DNA of 64,000 nt from Omphalotus guepiniiformis. Its lineage: Eukaryota > Basidiomycota > Agaricomycetes > Agaricales > Omphalotaceae. Within the stretch, counting starts at the first letter, position 1. Every line of letters starts with the position of its first letter. The position numbers were made by a program, and so were the translations under genes. Shown here one piece after another: positions 46,065-58,325 of this stretch. Where the stretch lies: contig JAQOOI010000069.1 of assembly GCA_028554645.1 (NCBI GenBank), positions 310,001-374,000 on the forward strand. The letters run 5' to 3'. A model generated the notes under the pieces. It worked only from the letters and a program-made list of their open reading frames with translations. It had not been told where the DNA came from and did no database searches.

Positions 46065-48206
46065 ATGGAAAGATACTTCCCTAGGATTAAAACTAGCAAA
46101 CAAACCATGCTGAACGAAGCTCGCGAAGCAGAAGAAAGAGCTATATCAGACCTCGAGCATCTGTACGTCTCAGTCCTCTTTTCTTTCTTTCTTTCCCCAA
46201 TGATTGCTCACTAAAGCCAAAAAAAAACCCCCGCACAAAACAGATTCAAACCAATTTCCTTCACCGACATGTCATTATTCCATCAACTCCCAGACGACAT
46301 CTGGATCGAAATATTCCAACAACTCACTTCACCTTCCGATCTATACCACATCATTCAATCATGTTCCCAGTTCTACCATTTCGGTATCCGAAGTCTGTAC
46401 CGAAACGTGCATTACGAGTGTTTCCGGCTTTTTGAGCAAAATGCTCCATTGTGGGTTGGGAGGGATGATGCGTTGGCGGATGTTACGCAAAGGCTTTCGA
46501 TTGGGATGGGGTTCTCTTCGTTGACGCATTATACGGAAGAGTATAGGAGGCAGTATATGGAACTTGATTTTGGGGGTGCTTATGGTCATCATCAGCAACA
46601 ACAACAACAAGTTCAAATGCCACCACCACAATGGGTCGCTTTTCAGAACGATGTTACTGTTAATCCACGGTTTAGTGACTCAAATGCCAGAGCTACTTGG
46701 TTCAACGACCTATCGGCTCATATAACTTCCTTTCGGAATCTCCGCGAACTTGCTTTCGAAGGGATGTCGCTCCCTCCGTCAATATACGACCTCCTTCAGA
46801 GTCTACCGAAACTACGACATCTTTCACTTAAACTCTGCATCCTAGTACGTCCTGGTACAAGTGAAGCCTCCGACCCGGATTTAGCGTGGGGCTTTACACT
46901 ACCGTTAACATCTCTTACGATAGAGGGTATACGATGGAGACGTCATAACCCCGTCGTACCTCTCAATCTCAATAACATTCAACAAAACCTCGAACCGAAT
47001 ACATTCCATCTTATATCTACCGCCAAATCCCAATTATCTACTCTTCGAATGGAATGGACGTTCGCACTCGCGCGTACAGCAATTCGAGAATCCAGAGTCT
47101 ACTATCGACTTCCTTCGACACTAAAAACACTCGAGCTGGGACCATGTTCGGAGTCGTTGTTGAATGTGCTTTTGTTGTGCATTGAGAAATCACGCGTGGA
47201 GCTTGAGGAATTGATGATTTCTCCTCGTGCTGCACCTCCTAGGTCAGATCAGGCACCGCAGATTGCGCTGGGGCAAGCGATACAGGATGTACCGTTACCG
47301 ATGTTGAGAGTGTTTGAAGGACCGGTTAGGCTTGTTTTGCCTGCGTTAAGAGGGAATGAGGTTGTTGAGAGGATGGTTTTGAATTCTTGTGAACCTACTG
47401 AGGGGCTTACGAGTGCGTTGGGGAAGTATGCGGAGATGATGATGATGCGGCGACGTGTACATCTTGACTCTCCGTTGTCGTTGTCCTCCTCCTCCTCCTC
47501 CTCCTCGTCGGCGGAGGAAGAAGAAGAAGACCCGGGAAACCGAATAAAAATCCCCGCCCTCCGCTCGTTATCCCTCATCCTCAAAACCTGGGACATCGAA
47601 ATAATGCATTGCATAGTCCATTGTTTCCCATGGATAACAACGTTGTGTATACAATATCACAGTGGGGCTGGTACAGGCTCAACTACAACTAGTACAGGTA
47701 CAACTGGGACTGGTACACCCCCACCTGATGTGAACACGCTCACGTCGTTGGGAGCGGAATTTTTGGATAGGATGAGGGAGATTGAAGTTTTTGAGGTTTT
47801 TGGGGTGTTGGAGTGTAGTGATTTTGAGAGGAGGAGACTGGTTGCGAGGATGTTTTGGGAGAGGGTACGTGCGGACCCGGGGGAGGGGGAGGGGTTGGAT
47901 GGGGATGGGGATGAGGATGAGGAGGAGGATATTGATATGGTGGATTTGGATGGGGTTGTTCAACGCGGAAAGAGCGGGAGTGGGATACAAACCTCAACTT
48001 CGATTGATCACCTCGGACCATCCGGTGGACCAGATGTCCATGAATTCCTAGCGTCGTGGAAGAGGTATACACCGAACTTGAAGGAAGTGAGGTTAGTTAA
48101 GGAGTTTACTTGGAGAAGGGAGAGGAAGAGAAGGAGGTGTGAGGGGGAATGGAGTGAGTGGCGTATGGGTTTACATAGGGAAGAAGAGGATCGGTGGAGG
48201 TTATAA
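46065..48206 (+). CDS. F-box / leucine-rich protein
   Basis: Exons 46065-46162 and 46244-48206 give 686 aa. The short first exon (MERYFPRIKTSKQTMLNEAR) is inferred from an in-frame join through a GTACGT donor and CAG acceptor; without it the protein would start at 46269 (MSLFHQLPDDIW). The F-box is LFHQLPDDIWIEIFQQL .. CSQFYHFGIRSLYRNVH. The body shows leucine-rich spacing (NLRELAFEGMSLP, LRHLSLKLCILV, LSTLRMEW, LRSLSLILKTW). Low-complexity tracts are polySer next to polyGlu (about 47.48-47.53 kb) and an acidic DGDEDEEEDIDMVD stretch. Probable SCF substrate receptor. Confidence 0.85.
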
Positions 48207-48642
48207 ATGAATGAATGACTCGGAGAGAGAGGGAGGAGGGAGGGAGGTGGAGGTAACATTTAATTAATGTATTCTATTATGATCAGAGTCCTTTGTACTA
48301 TCGTTTGTGTATTCGTATTCGTATTCATCAAATACAGATATGACCATGTATATTATTTTAGAAACACGAGCAATAGAAATCTCCACCCGAGCACAATCAT
48401 GTATCCCATAATAATAATCTGATTCCGACTGCATTAGTTTAATATATGCGGTAAAATACATTGTACGGACGTATATACATCTTCATACCAGAACCAGAGT
48501 GCAAGTACAAGTCCTTTCCGCAATCTACAACGTTATCAGGTCCACATGCACTCGGTTCGGGTAGTTCAGGTATAAAACTCGAAGGGACGACAATAGAGAG
48601 AAGAAAAACAACACCCTCGACCCCATCCTCATCCTACCCCCC
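48207..48642. other. Convergent 3' intergenic region
   Basis: Lies between the 3' ends of the F-box/leucine-rich gene and the ABC transporter. TATTCGTATTCGTATTC near 48.31 kb is a short repeat. No gene. Confidence 0.5.
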
Positions 48643-50373
48643 TTACCGTTTCTCCTTCACGAAGAAATGAAGCGTCAAAAAACTAGCAACCGTAAAAACT
48701 CCAAAGAATATTCCCAAAAGAGCGATATTTGGCCACCAGAAACTCTGAGCTCTCAGTCCGAAAACAGAGAGAATCGTTGCGGCTGGTACATCGAGCTCAA
48801 CGCCGTACTAGGGGAAAGAAGAAGTCAACCCCTCTGATAGGATTACACAACAAAAACATAGCAAAACGTACTTGACCTCCTTCAATGACAAATACCTCAA
48901 CTCGTTAACCGCAAGCGCTTCAAAAGCAGCATGGAAAAACGAAATCGTATGCAAAAACTGTAACCATTTCGTTACTGATTCCCTATTAATCAACAGCCCA
49001 GTGAAAAGCAAGCTACATAGGTCAAGGTCAGCAACCAACCCCAAAAACAAAAAATCAGAATAGACCCTACGCACTTGTACAACATAACCAGAGTCCCAAC
49101 CAGACTCGCAAGACTAGTGCTAGAAAACACTATCGATAGCCATAACACAACGCTGGCCGTGGTAAGGTTGAATAACACCAACGCTAGGATGAACTTCCAA
49201 AATGCTGCTACGGTCGGTACGAGTCCAGCTAGTCCGTAAACGATTCCACCGAACATCAATGGGGGGACTAGCCGAAGAGGGAGGATATCGAATAGGATCT
49301 AAGGGGGAATTCATGAGCAAGGAGTCGACGAAAGGGACTGTAGGATGAGGAAGAAGAAGAACGCACTTTGGACGAAAAGTATGTGAATGAAGAGTAGTAT
49401 CCATTTGACCTGAGTGGGTGATTGGGTGATGTGTCAGAAACGATACAAAATGATTGGTAAAAAAAAGGTGGTATAAACGCACCTCTCACGCATGAACAAT
49501 ATCCGCTCATTCGCAAATAGACCAAGACTAGACAAACACGAGAACCCGAAAAGTGCCAGCGTGAAGAAGAAGAGGCCTTGATGAACAGATAGGTCAGGTC
49601 AGCAAAGCAACAAGGTATAAAAAAGCCAAAGCCAAAGCCGGACTCACCCAGTCTATTCTGGAAACCCGCAATATCGTTTCTACAACCCACCAATCAGCGT
49701 CAGCTCCCCATTTCGTAGCTCGTAGCTCGTAGCTTTAGATAGACGACTTACGTGACATTATGGAAGAACAACCCGCATATCACTAGTAAAATACCCAAAT
49801 GAGCATCACGAACGTCCACCGCTGAAGAGAGAGACACTCACAAGCAAGAACAACAGCCGACAAATAATGCGCCATCAACAACGCAGGATCCCTATACAAA
49901 TTCTTAAACGCTCTCCCACTCAATATCCTAAACTGAGTTCCCCAACTAGCCCTCTTCCTCCCTCTCAACAACTTGGTCTCAACCGCAACATCAGGTAACT
50001 CTCCCTGAACTTGAGGTTGTGTCCCATTCCCACCTCCAACTCCCCTCCCCATCGACTCCCTCTCAACGTTCTCCATATCCTCCCTAATCTCCCTCGCAAT
50101 CCCACTCCCCGCATACGCCTCAACCAACAACGCCAACCTAGGCGCCAACCTCCCCTCATCTTCACCACTCCTACGTAAAGGTCCTCCAGAAACAGCTTCA
50201 AATAACTGCGAAGTCTTGTGTTTAATATACGCTCCAGTCGACGAACTAATAGAATTGGGTCTAGTTTGCGCTTGCGCTTGCGTTTCTGTTGATTCTTCTG
50301 GTAGTGGTGAGGGTGTTGGATGAGACCGAACGGAGTGCGTTGTCGAACGACCATTACTGTTTCCACTGCCTCC

Positions 50374-50408
<35 letters not shown>

Positions 50409-53030
50409 CGGTACCAGGTGCACGTTCTTCGTCTCCGAGATTGGTAGTATCCTCCGTAACAGGCGAAGAAGGTTCAAGTGTCGAACTCGCAATCTGACTA
50501 GGCGAGTCATCAATAGCAGCTTGTGCAGTCAAATCAACTGAAAACAAGAAAAAAAACCCCAATGTCAGCTACACCCCAACGACACAGAGAGGACGAGGAC
50601 CAAGAAACGTACTAAGATAATCAGCAATATTAAACCCAGCAGGACAAGGTCTCCCAATCCCCTCAAAATACCCCTGACATTTCTCAAATTCACCCGAATA
50701 AACCAGTTTACCCATAGCCAACACAAGCAATTGATCAAAAAGCGCGACAATATTCGATCGAGGTTGATGAATCGTGAAAACGACTGTACGGTTATAGTTT
50801 TGAGCTAGCGAGAACAATGATTCGATGACGTTGTATGCGTTGAATGCGTCAAGACCTATTATTCGTGAGCAGCATATAGGAAGGGAGGGAAGGAAGAGAC
50901 ATACCGCTGGTAGGCTCATCAAGGAAAAGAATCGAAGGACTAGTAACCAATTCACAAGCAATCGAAACTCGTCGTTTCTCTCCACCCGATATCGACCGAT
51001 TCCCTAAAAAAAACATATCAGTCCCAACGCCCAAACCCACATAAAAAACACAAAAAAAAAAACATACCACTCTCCCCAATCCTCATATCCTTAATCCTCA
51101 AAATCCCCAACTCATTCAAAGTCTCCAACGTCCTAAACTTCTTCGCCTCAAAACTCATCTCCCTAGGTAACCTCAACAGCGCACTATAAAGCACAGTCTC
51201 ATAAACCGTCAACGTGCTCATCAACGTATCCTCCTGATCAACAAACCCAGTAACAGCTCGAAACTCTTCATCTTTAACCTCTCTCCCATTCACAAGCGTC
51301 ACCCCACCAACAACACCACGTTTCACCTTCCTAGCAAGTATATCCAACAAAGTCGATTTTCCAGCCCCAGAAGCACCCATTATAGCCATGATTTGTCCGG
51401 GTTTGGCGGAACCGGATATGTTGGATAGAATGGATTTGCCGTTGAGTGTGTAGGAGATTTCGGAAAAGTGGAGTGAAGCAGGGACGTGGTCTGTCATTAA
51501 TTTCGCAGCTTCGTTTTCTGGGAGACGGATTTGACCGAAATCACCACCTGAACCGGTGCGCCCTGCGTACCACAGTAACGAAGAGACTAGGATGACGATG
51601 AGACAAGCGCCCGAGGCGCTCAACGCGACCCAGCGTGTGTTGTCTGGTTTAGGCGGGCGCTGTGAAATTGATTGTGTTAGCGATACGATACTAAGATGTT
51701 GAAATAGAAAAAAGACATACAACGTATCCAGGTACTTGCGAAAAGTGCAGACATTCACCACCATAACAATCTAAGGTGATATACGGATCACCGAAAATAT
51801 CGTTGATCAATTCGTTCATAGCTGCTTCTTCGAATCTACACCCGCTATCACTCCTACAGCTGAACGCTGCAGGGCCTTTGATCGACTCGGTCAAGAAATC
51901 GCTAATATCTATAACATAGCGCCTTCGTTAGCGCTCTCATTTATTTGGGGTGTTCATAAAACATATCAACGCTGCCATCTTCCCCACAAATGAACCTTCC
52001 TGGTACACATTTACACTTGAGCTTCCCACATTCATACTTGGTAGTATTGAAATCATATCCAGGTACATTTCTCGATGTACATTCATCCAAGCCGCAGTAG
52101 AACGACTCAACCTCGTCCACCCAGAATTGGAATGAACATGCACTCGCGTTCTTGTCACAGCTGAACGTAACCTGTACAGGTCGATTGTTACCAACTTGAT
52201 CCAAAATCTTCCGGTCTAGGAGTATATTGCGTAAATAGGCGAGTATATAGGAAAGAGAGGAAAGGCGTACTCGTCACATTACACATCTGGTGGTTGTTGA
52301 ATACAGTTTCGCCGCCATTATAGCAAGTCATGTCTTGAGCGTCCTCATCGAAAGAATCGGGAGCACCGTGTAATGGGAAACCTATGCAAGCCTGGTCCGT
52401 TTTGCAGACTACACATATCAATCATCGTCAGAAGTGAACCTGCCTCCAAGATGCGTATCAAGCATACCATTACAATTGATCCCTCCCCAACCTTCAGAAC
52501 ATTCACAACTCCTTCCATCTTCTCTAGGTCTACGTTGATCCCCATCCGCCAACGAGCCGCACTCTAAACGAATGGCATGTATTAGCTCCGAAACATGACG
52601 TCCGAGACAAAACCACATAACACGTACGCGGCGTCAGACAGTCGATTCCACTCCATCCCGGAGGACATTTACATTGTCCATCATGTGGATCACAATCACC
52701 ATACTGTCCGCAAGTGAACGCCGGTAACATGCAATTGAAACATGGAGGACATTTATCTGGAACCAACGAACGAAACATTCAGCGTTGAAGACTAGTCCAG
52801 CTCCGAGCGCTGATAGACTTACCTCCAGGTCGAGCGAGTGAAAGTTGCTAAGAATATTCGTCAATAGAACCATAATATCATCCGAAGAGTAAAGAAACAT
52901 TGCTTACGGAAAGCTCGTAGCTGTTCAAAGACTGCGCTTTTGGCCACGAAGTGTTTCGGCCTCTAGCTGAAGCTTGTGCGATTCCGGATGAGGAGAGAAA
53001 GATGAGTGATACGATGCCAAAAGGTAGCAT
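48643..53030 (-). CDS. ABCG-family transporter with EGF-like extracellular domain (Adp1 type)
   Basis: Minus strand, many short introns. Start at 53030, stop TAA at 48645-48643. Well-supported exons: 53030-52908, 52847-52823, from 52756, 51659-51068, 51003-50905, 50855-50613, 50537-49842. Order of parts: signal peptide [19 protein letters not shown]-like cysteines ([37 protein letters not shown]); further Cys-rich region; a membrane segment [19 protein letters not shown]; ATPase with Walker [10 protein letters not shown], signature [10 protein letters not shown], Walker [13 protein letters not shown] and H-loop TIHQPRS; a Ser/Asn-rich linker; then an ABCG membrane domain ending [11 protein letters not shown]. 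This order is that of yeast Adp1. Substrate unknown. Lower exons (49.8-48.6 kb) are clear in content but I did not fix each boundary. A truncated inverted copy is at 29.5 kb. Confidence 0.88.
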
Positions 53031-53197
53031 TTCGAACATAAGATATGATATATGATGGTCGACTCTCCCCTGCTGGGATATGTCGAGAACTTCTGAGGTG
53101 CGCGTTTGGGATGGGCTGCTGGGTCTTTGACTCTTTCCCACGTATGTCATCCCCAAGCAACACACCGCTCTTACGTTATGTAAGCGGCACTGTCAAT
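53031..53197. promoter_or_regulatory. Bidirectional promoter, ABC transporter / F-box C
   Basis: 167 bp between the divergent starts 53030 (minus) and 53198 (plus). Inverted copy of 29319-29497. Confidence 0.6.
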
Positions 53198-54705
53198 ATG
53201 ACCCTCCCATTCGAACTAATCCACCACATCATATCCTTCGTTCATGACAAAAAAACCCTTCTCGAGTGCAGTCTCGTCTCCCGTTCCTTCCTTACTGCAA
53301 CCCGCCCCAAAATATTCTCAGAAATCTGGCTATCAGGCATACGCGGACGTTCCAACGTCACCGTCAAATTACTATCTCTATGCGAGAACCCGCTGTGTAC
53401 GATCCCTCTAGGACGCGTGCAAAAACTTGAGTTGGATGATGACCCCTCCAATGATCCGTCGAAAAGTAACTCGGGGTTAGTAGGAAGGATTCTACAGTGG
53501 GAAGCTCAAGATGGGAGAACAATGAATGACATAGTGGGAAGAACGTTGAAGGAGTTGTCGATAAGGTGGGTGTTCTGGGAGAACATCGATATAACAACCT
53601 CAAGAAATTTCTGCGATTGGTTTCGTGGCGTTACGATGCTCGACATGAAGCATGTCGTCTTTCGCGACGTCGATGAATTTGGAAAAATCATTGATTCATT
53701 CCCGAAGCTTCAAGAGCTAGTTTTGTTAGTCGTCAAACTTGCTTCGCAAGAGGTGCCACTGGTCAATCGCGGCGAAGGCAGTCGAGGCACTCCACTGAAG
53801 GATATGCGGTCAATTACTTTCAGCCTAGATGTCACGAATTGTCAAATTCTTGACCGGCTTTTACTATACGGCCCAACGCTGCGTCATTTTGAATGCATAT
53901 TTTATGCTTACTACGGCGCAGAGTCCACCGTGCACCTCGTCGCAATCGGTAATCTGCTACGCGAAGCCAAGTGTTTGGAAAGTTTCAAGCTTGCTGTGCT
54001 CATCAATAAAACGGGAAATTTTGAAGTTTTTGGTGAGGTTTCAACTTATTATCACTCTAGCATATAGCTTATACCCGTTCTCTCCAAGACAATAGCCTCG
54101 CTCCGCACATTGATTTCTCCTGCAACCCTCACCTGCGCCATCTAACCCTGGACATACTAGGGAAATTCTTAGTGAATCATTTCCTCGAACGCATTTCTTC
54201 TCCTCGCAACCATCCCTTCGACTCTTCAACGTCAACTCTAACCACCCCAACCCCAACCCCGACGCTCGAATCTCTCGAAATACCCGACCTAGAGTCTGTC
54301 CTTACAACACCAACCGACTGGTCAACCTTCGACACCGTCCTCCAAAAACCCTACTTTTCCTCTCTACGCGAGATTAAATTCAGGCCGCCCAAACAAGCCT
54401 TAAGCTTTCGGCCAGAGGACCTCGACCTCCCGATATCTTTAGCTACCATGCAGCACGACGACCACAGTGACAATGGGGATATTGCAGGGTTCTCTTCGTT
54501 GAGAATTACGCTCGATGGGGACAAGGTACCTGGTTTCCCGCGTCGAGGGACAATTCCGCATGCTAGGATAGCTGAAAGACTGGAGATGCTTAAGAAGAGC
54601 TTACCGCTATGTTATGAGCGTGGGCTGTTGAAGCCCTATTTCGATTGTGTAACTATCGGTGGGGAATACTTTTTGCGGTTTGGTGTTTATCCAATGAGTC
54701 CGTGA
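53198..54705 (+). CDS. F-box protein, copy C
   Basis: Exons 53198-54032 and 54089-54705, a 56-bp intron, 483 aa in frame. The F-box is MTLPFELIHHIISFVHDKKT .. CSLVSRSFLTATRPKIF. The body is a diverged homologue of copies A and B (for example WEAQDGRTMNDIVGRTLKEL against WEAPDGRTLNSLMGETVKEL), while the C-terminal 120 residues are close to copy A (ERGLLKPYFDCVTIG). It is head-to-head with the intact transporter, the same arrangement as copy B with the truncated transporter but inverted. Probable SCF substrate receptor. Confidence 0.88.
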
Positions 54706-55215
54706 GGTCAAGTTGGGACGGAAAGATTCTATACGCCCTTTTTTTTCGCATTTTTCTTGCAGACTCGGAAACTATAGCTAGTACTAGTAGTACCGTTTCG
54801 CTTCAAGAATCGTAATCAAGCTCAAGCTTGAAAGCACATTCTATCGGAATAACTCGAACCTGCAGCTGCACTTTTTCAGGACCAATCGCTCTCGCTCAAC
54901 TAATTTATGCGTTATTTCGATAACTTCATATGCATGGTCCAGGACGTCAGGCGGAAGGGCTCACGGCTTTTGACTTGCCAGCTCATCTATACTGGTTGAT
55001 CGTCCGAACCGGTGCGTACCCTTCGCTTCTATCTCACTATGACAGATCTGACTCTAGTATGCCATTCAGACAATCAGAGTTGTTGTTGTTGAAACGAGAG
55101 TGGACGCCGACTCTGATGAGGGTTGCTGGCGTTTCGGCGAGCAGCATCATGAGATCTTACCACTAAAAGGACGTGCGTATGCGTTTGGCGCCTTAGGTTG
55201 CTGGCATACAGATAG
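54706..55215. other. Duplicated intergenic segments
   Basis: 54.78-55.09 kb is the inverted copy of 45.53-45.82 kb. 55.13-55.22 kb is a direct copy of 41.757-41.86 kb. No gene of its own. Confidence 0.55.
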
Positions 55216-55725
55216 ATGCTCATCCTAAACAACGACGAATTCGCACCTCAATTCATCGGTGGAACTTTATGTCAAGCATTCCTCAGCGCACTGAATTATC
55301 ACCGTTGGCACAGTCCCGTTAACGGTAAAATCATCAAAACCGTTTTAATCCCAGGGACATACTACGCTGAATCACCTACGATGGGATTCAACAACCCTTC
55401 TGGCCCAGACCCATTCGCACCGAATCGCTCGCAGGGGTTTCTAACCCAAGTCGCTGCACGTGCATTGATTTTCATCAAAGCTGATAATAAGGATATTGGG
55501 TTGATGTGTTTCGTTGCTGTTGGTATGGCGGAGGTTTCGACGAATGTGATTACGGCTAAGGAAGGGAACTTTGTTAAGAAAGGTGATGAGTTGGGGATAT
55601 TTCGGTTTGGAGGGTCGACACATTGTTTGATTTTTAGGAGTGGGGTTGAACTTAAGTTTGTTGAGGGGTATCAGGTGAATGAGAAGGTCAAGCTTAATTC
55701 TGCTATTGCGGCTGTGGTGAATTGA
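55216..55725 (+). pseudogene. 5'-truncated copy of the PSD-like decarboxylase
   Basis: From ILNNDEFAPQF to the stop, 55.22-55.73 kb matches the last 168 codons of the gene at 44.0 kb at high identity, and the similarity continues into the 3' flank to about 55.88 kb. The first 250 residues are missing and there is no start in context. The GGST site is kept. The upstream join is to an unrelated intergenic segment, so this is a rearrangement product and not a processed copy. Confidence 0.85.
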
Positions 55726-56473
55726 ATTGACTTTTTGGAGGAGCGAAGGGGGCAGTGGGGTTGTGATATGTATGATTAAAAGGATGAAGATCGTCTAGGT
55801 TTTGTATATCATGTTACTGTATTTGTTTGTGGGCTCTGATACTGTACATACGTTGAAAAAGCCTTTGCGACTCGTCTCAAAAGTTCCGAAGTTTCCGGTG
55901 CTTAGTATATCCTCTTTCCTGCGAGTCATGTAGCTTTAGTATGGCAATCACTCAAAGCCGCATCTACTCGCAGACGCTCGCCATGGAAAACTTGCGGGAC
56001 AGAACCAAGATCATGGTGATTGCTGTGTAGGATAAAGTACAATGGACCCAAGATATCGGAAGTGATGAAGGCGATGAAGCGGTGATTAATGGATATGATT
56101 CGGATTTGGATGTTCAACCGCACAACAGCTTTATACTCTTCAATACATTCATTCACTTATCACGATGCAATGAGTGATGAACACGAGTACATTGAACATA
56201 TACAGTAACAACAACAACAACATGACAGGGCGAAAACTTACAAAACAAGTTACACAACACTGTGGCGCTACTAGCAGCCATCCGATACAACAAACAACAT
56301 AACCTATACAACATATCAAAGCAAGGGAGAGCTAGGTGTATCCATATATCATAACAAAACCCACAGCAAAACATCAAAAAACCAAAAACCAAGAACAAGA
56401 AAACATATAACATATGTGAGATGGGGCAGCTGACAGATGGCGGTATAAACTTTGACCGTCCACAGACGGTAGT
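55726..56473. other. Decarboxylase 3' flank copy and inverted intergenic copy
   Basis: To 55.88 kb it copies the 3' flank of the PSD-like gene. 55.94-56.17 kb is the inverted copy of 41.49-41.73 kb; 56.18-56.46 kb is the inverted copy of 37.77-38.06 kb. At the 56.17 kb junction the left-arm insertion (38.06-41.50 kb) is absent. Confidence 0.55.
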
Positions 56474-56684
56474 TCACACAGGCTGAGCACAGCCTGTGCC
56501 TCCAGTACACCAACTCCAGTCAAAGTCAACCGGACTGACGCCCAATGAGTCTGAGTCATCTGTTGGATAACCCATACCCATTGGAAGGCTCGGCGGCGAG
56601 CAATCCGGGAACGAAGATGTGTATGGCGGCATCGTTGAGTTGAGATCGGAGTCGGAGGCTGGAGTTAATGGAAAGGAGGAGGCA

Positions 56685-56722
<38 letters not shown>

Positions 56723-58325
56723 AGAGGAGGAAGGGGAGAAGGGGGAAGTAGACACGGAGGAGGAGGACAAGGAAAAGAAATCTTCCTCCGCAGCCCCTCC
56801 CACAAGACTGGAGTTCAGGCAGTCAACAGAACAAGCTGTTTTCTGCCATTCATCCCAGTCAAGAAAAGCCGTAATGTCGGTCAGAGAGCCATCATCACCC
56901 TGGAAGTACAGGGGGCTCTCTGGACAGCAGTAAGGCAGTGATGAAGTATCGGGCGACGGTTGAGCTGGAGATTGAACGTAATCGTAATCGTAATCTCCAA
57001 TTCCTCCGCCGCCGATGAGGGAGTTGATGATCACTGACCGAAGTATTTCTGCTGGGTCCGAAAAATGTATAGGCAATTCGGGAGTGTCGAAGCTGTGGCT
57101 TTCGGGGCTGCTGATAAGAGAGAGTCAGAAAATGGTTCGGTACCGTCAGGACTGGCCAATGAAAGGTGTGAGTAATCATCGACATCAGGAACAATATCAA
57201 ACAGAATTTGTTGATAGTTAGTGAATTCAGTTTGTGACTCGGACTCGTATAGGTTTGAATTAGGGAATGCCAATGATTCGGTAGACATGTACGGCGAGTT
57301 GTCTAGTGATGCCGAATTCGTGATTGATATTGATTCGTAGTCAGCGTCGAAAAGAGGATCCTCTGGATTTCCAGCTACTGATGTATCGGAAGCTGGTAAA
57401 ACGACAACGACGAGAACCTTTTGGTAAGTGTTTTGAAAACATATGACCAAGGACGTACGTGAAAACACTTGAACAACTGTTGACGCGGACGTCGTATCCT
57501 CACTTGAACCTACACCTTCGAGATTCTCTCCTATCGTGGATGACGTGTCGAGGGTTGAAGTGGAAAACGATGGCGATGGAAATTGCGTAACTAACAAGGA
57601 TAAAATCTGCGTGAGTGTTCAACCGGAAAGCGTACAATCAAGAGAGCCTACATTCCATTTGAACGGTCTTGAGGTCGATAGTGGTAGAGATAGAGTCGGG
57701 TTCTTGGATACGGTCAAGGGTGGAGGCTGCAGGCATATTTATAGTCCCATCTGAAGGACTAACAGGTGGCGACGCAAGGGTTGTGGCGGGTGGCACTGAA
57801 TCTGAAGTAACATAGCATGAAAATCGCTCGCCATGCTGAATCGGATAATCACTTACCTGACGCCGGTACCTGAGATTTCTTCGACAACACTTGCTTCTTC
57901 ACAGCGAGTTTGTCTGTACGCGTGTCAGACTCCCCAACTCGCTTGCGCTTGGTTCCTCGCTTTTTCTTGTCTTCACCACCAAGGTCCCGAGGAAATTTCT
58001 TATAGTACAATTCCCGAATCTCCTTAGAAACAAGCGTCCAAGCGTCTTTCTCATCCTTAGGCAATTCACCCCACCGAAACCGCATCGACTCCAACGGGAT
58101 ATGTCCTTCAACCTGATCTATCCTCGCCATTTCAGTACTAAACAGTACATATCCATTGAGAGCCTTGAGTCTACGTGGATCTTCCTCGTTATCCGAGTCG
58201 TCGAGTAGTTTGATTTTATCCAACACTGTTGGACAGTTACGAATCATTCGGTCAGCAAATTCTCTAGCGTTGAAGTTTACTTCTGGTTTTCCGCATGGAT
58301 GTTGGATGATCGTGAGGTCGTCCAT
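56474..58325 (-). pseudogene. HMG-box-like transcription factor, right copy (frameshift)
   Basis: Minus-strand exons 58325-57857, 57801-57652, 57590-57459 and from 57392 downward match the left copy. The HMG-like region (LNGYVLFSTEMARI .. LPKDEKDAW) and the basic KKKRGTKRKRV are intact. Near 57115-57126 the sequence is one base shorter than in the left copy, so the frame leaves the conserved C-terminus and stops at 57031; the original frame (PIHFSDPAEIL .. DFDWSWCTGG) remains open down to 56474. It includes an expanded polySer run (about 56.69-56.75 kb). The distal part is therefore lost unless there is an unusual splice or a sequencing error. Confidence 0.65.
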
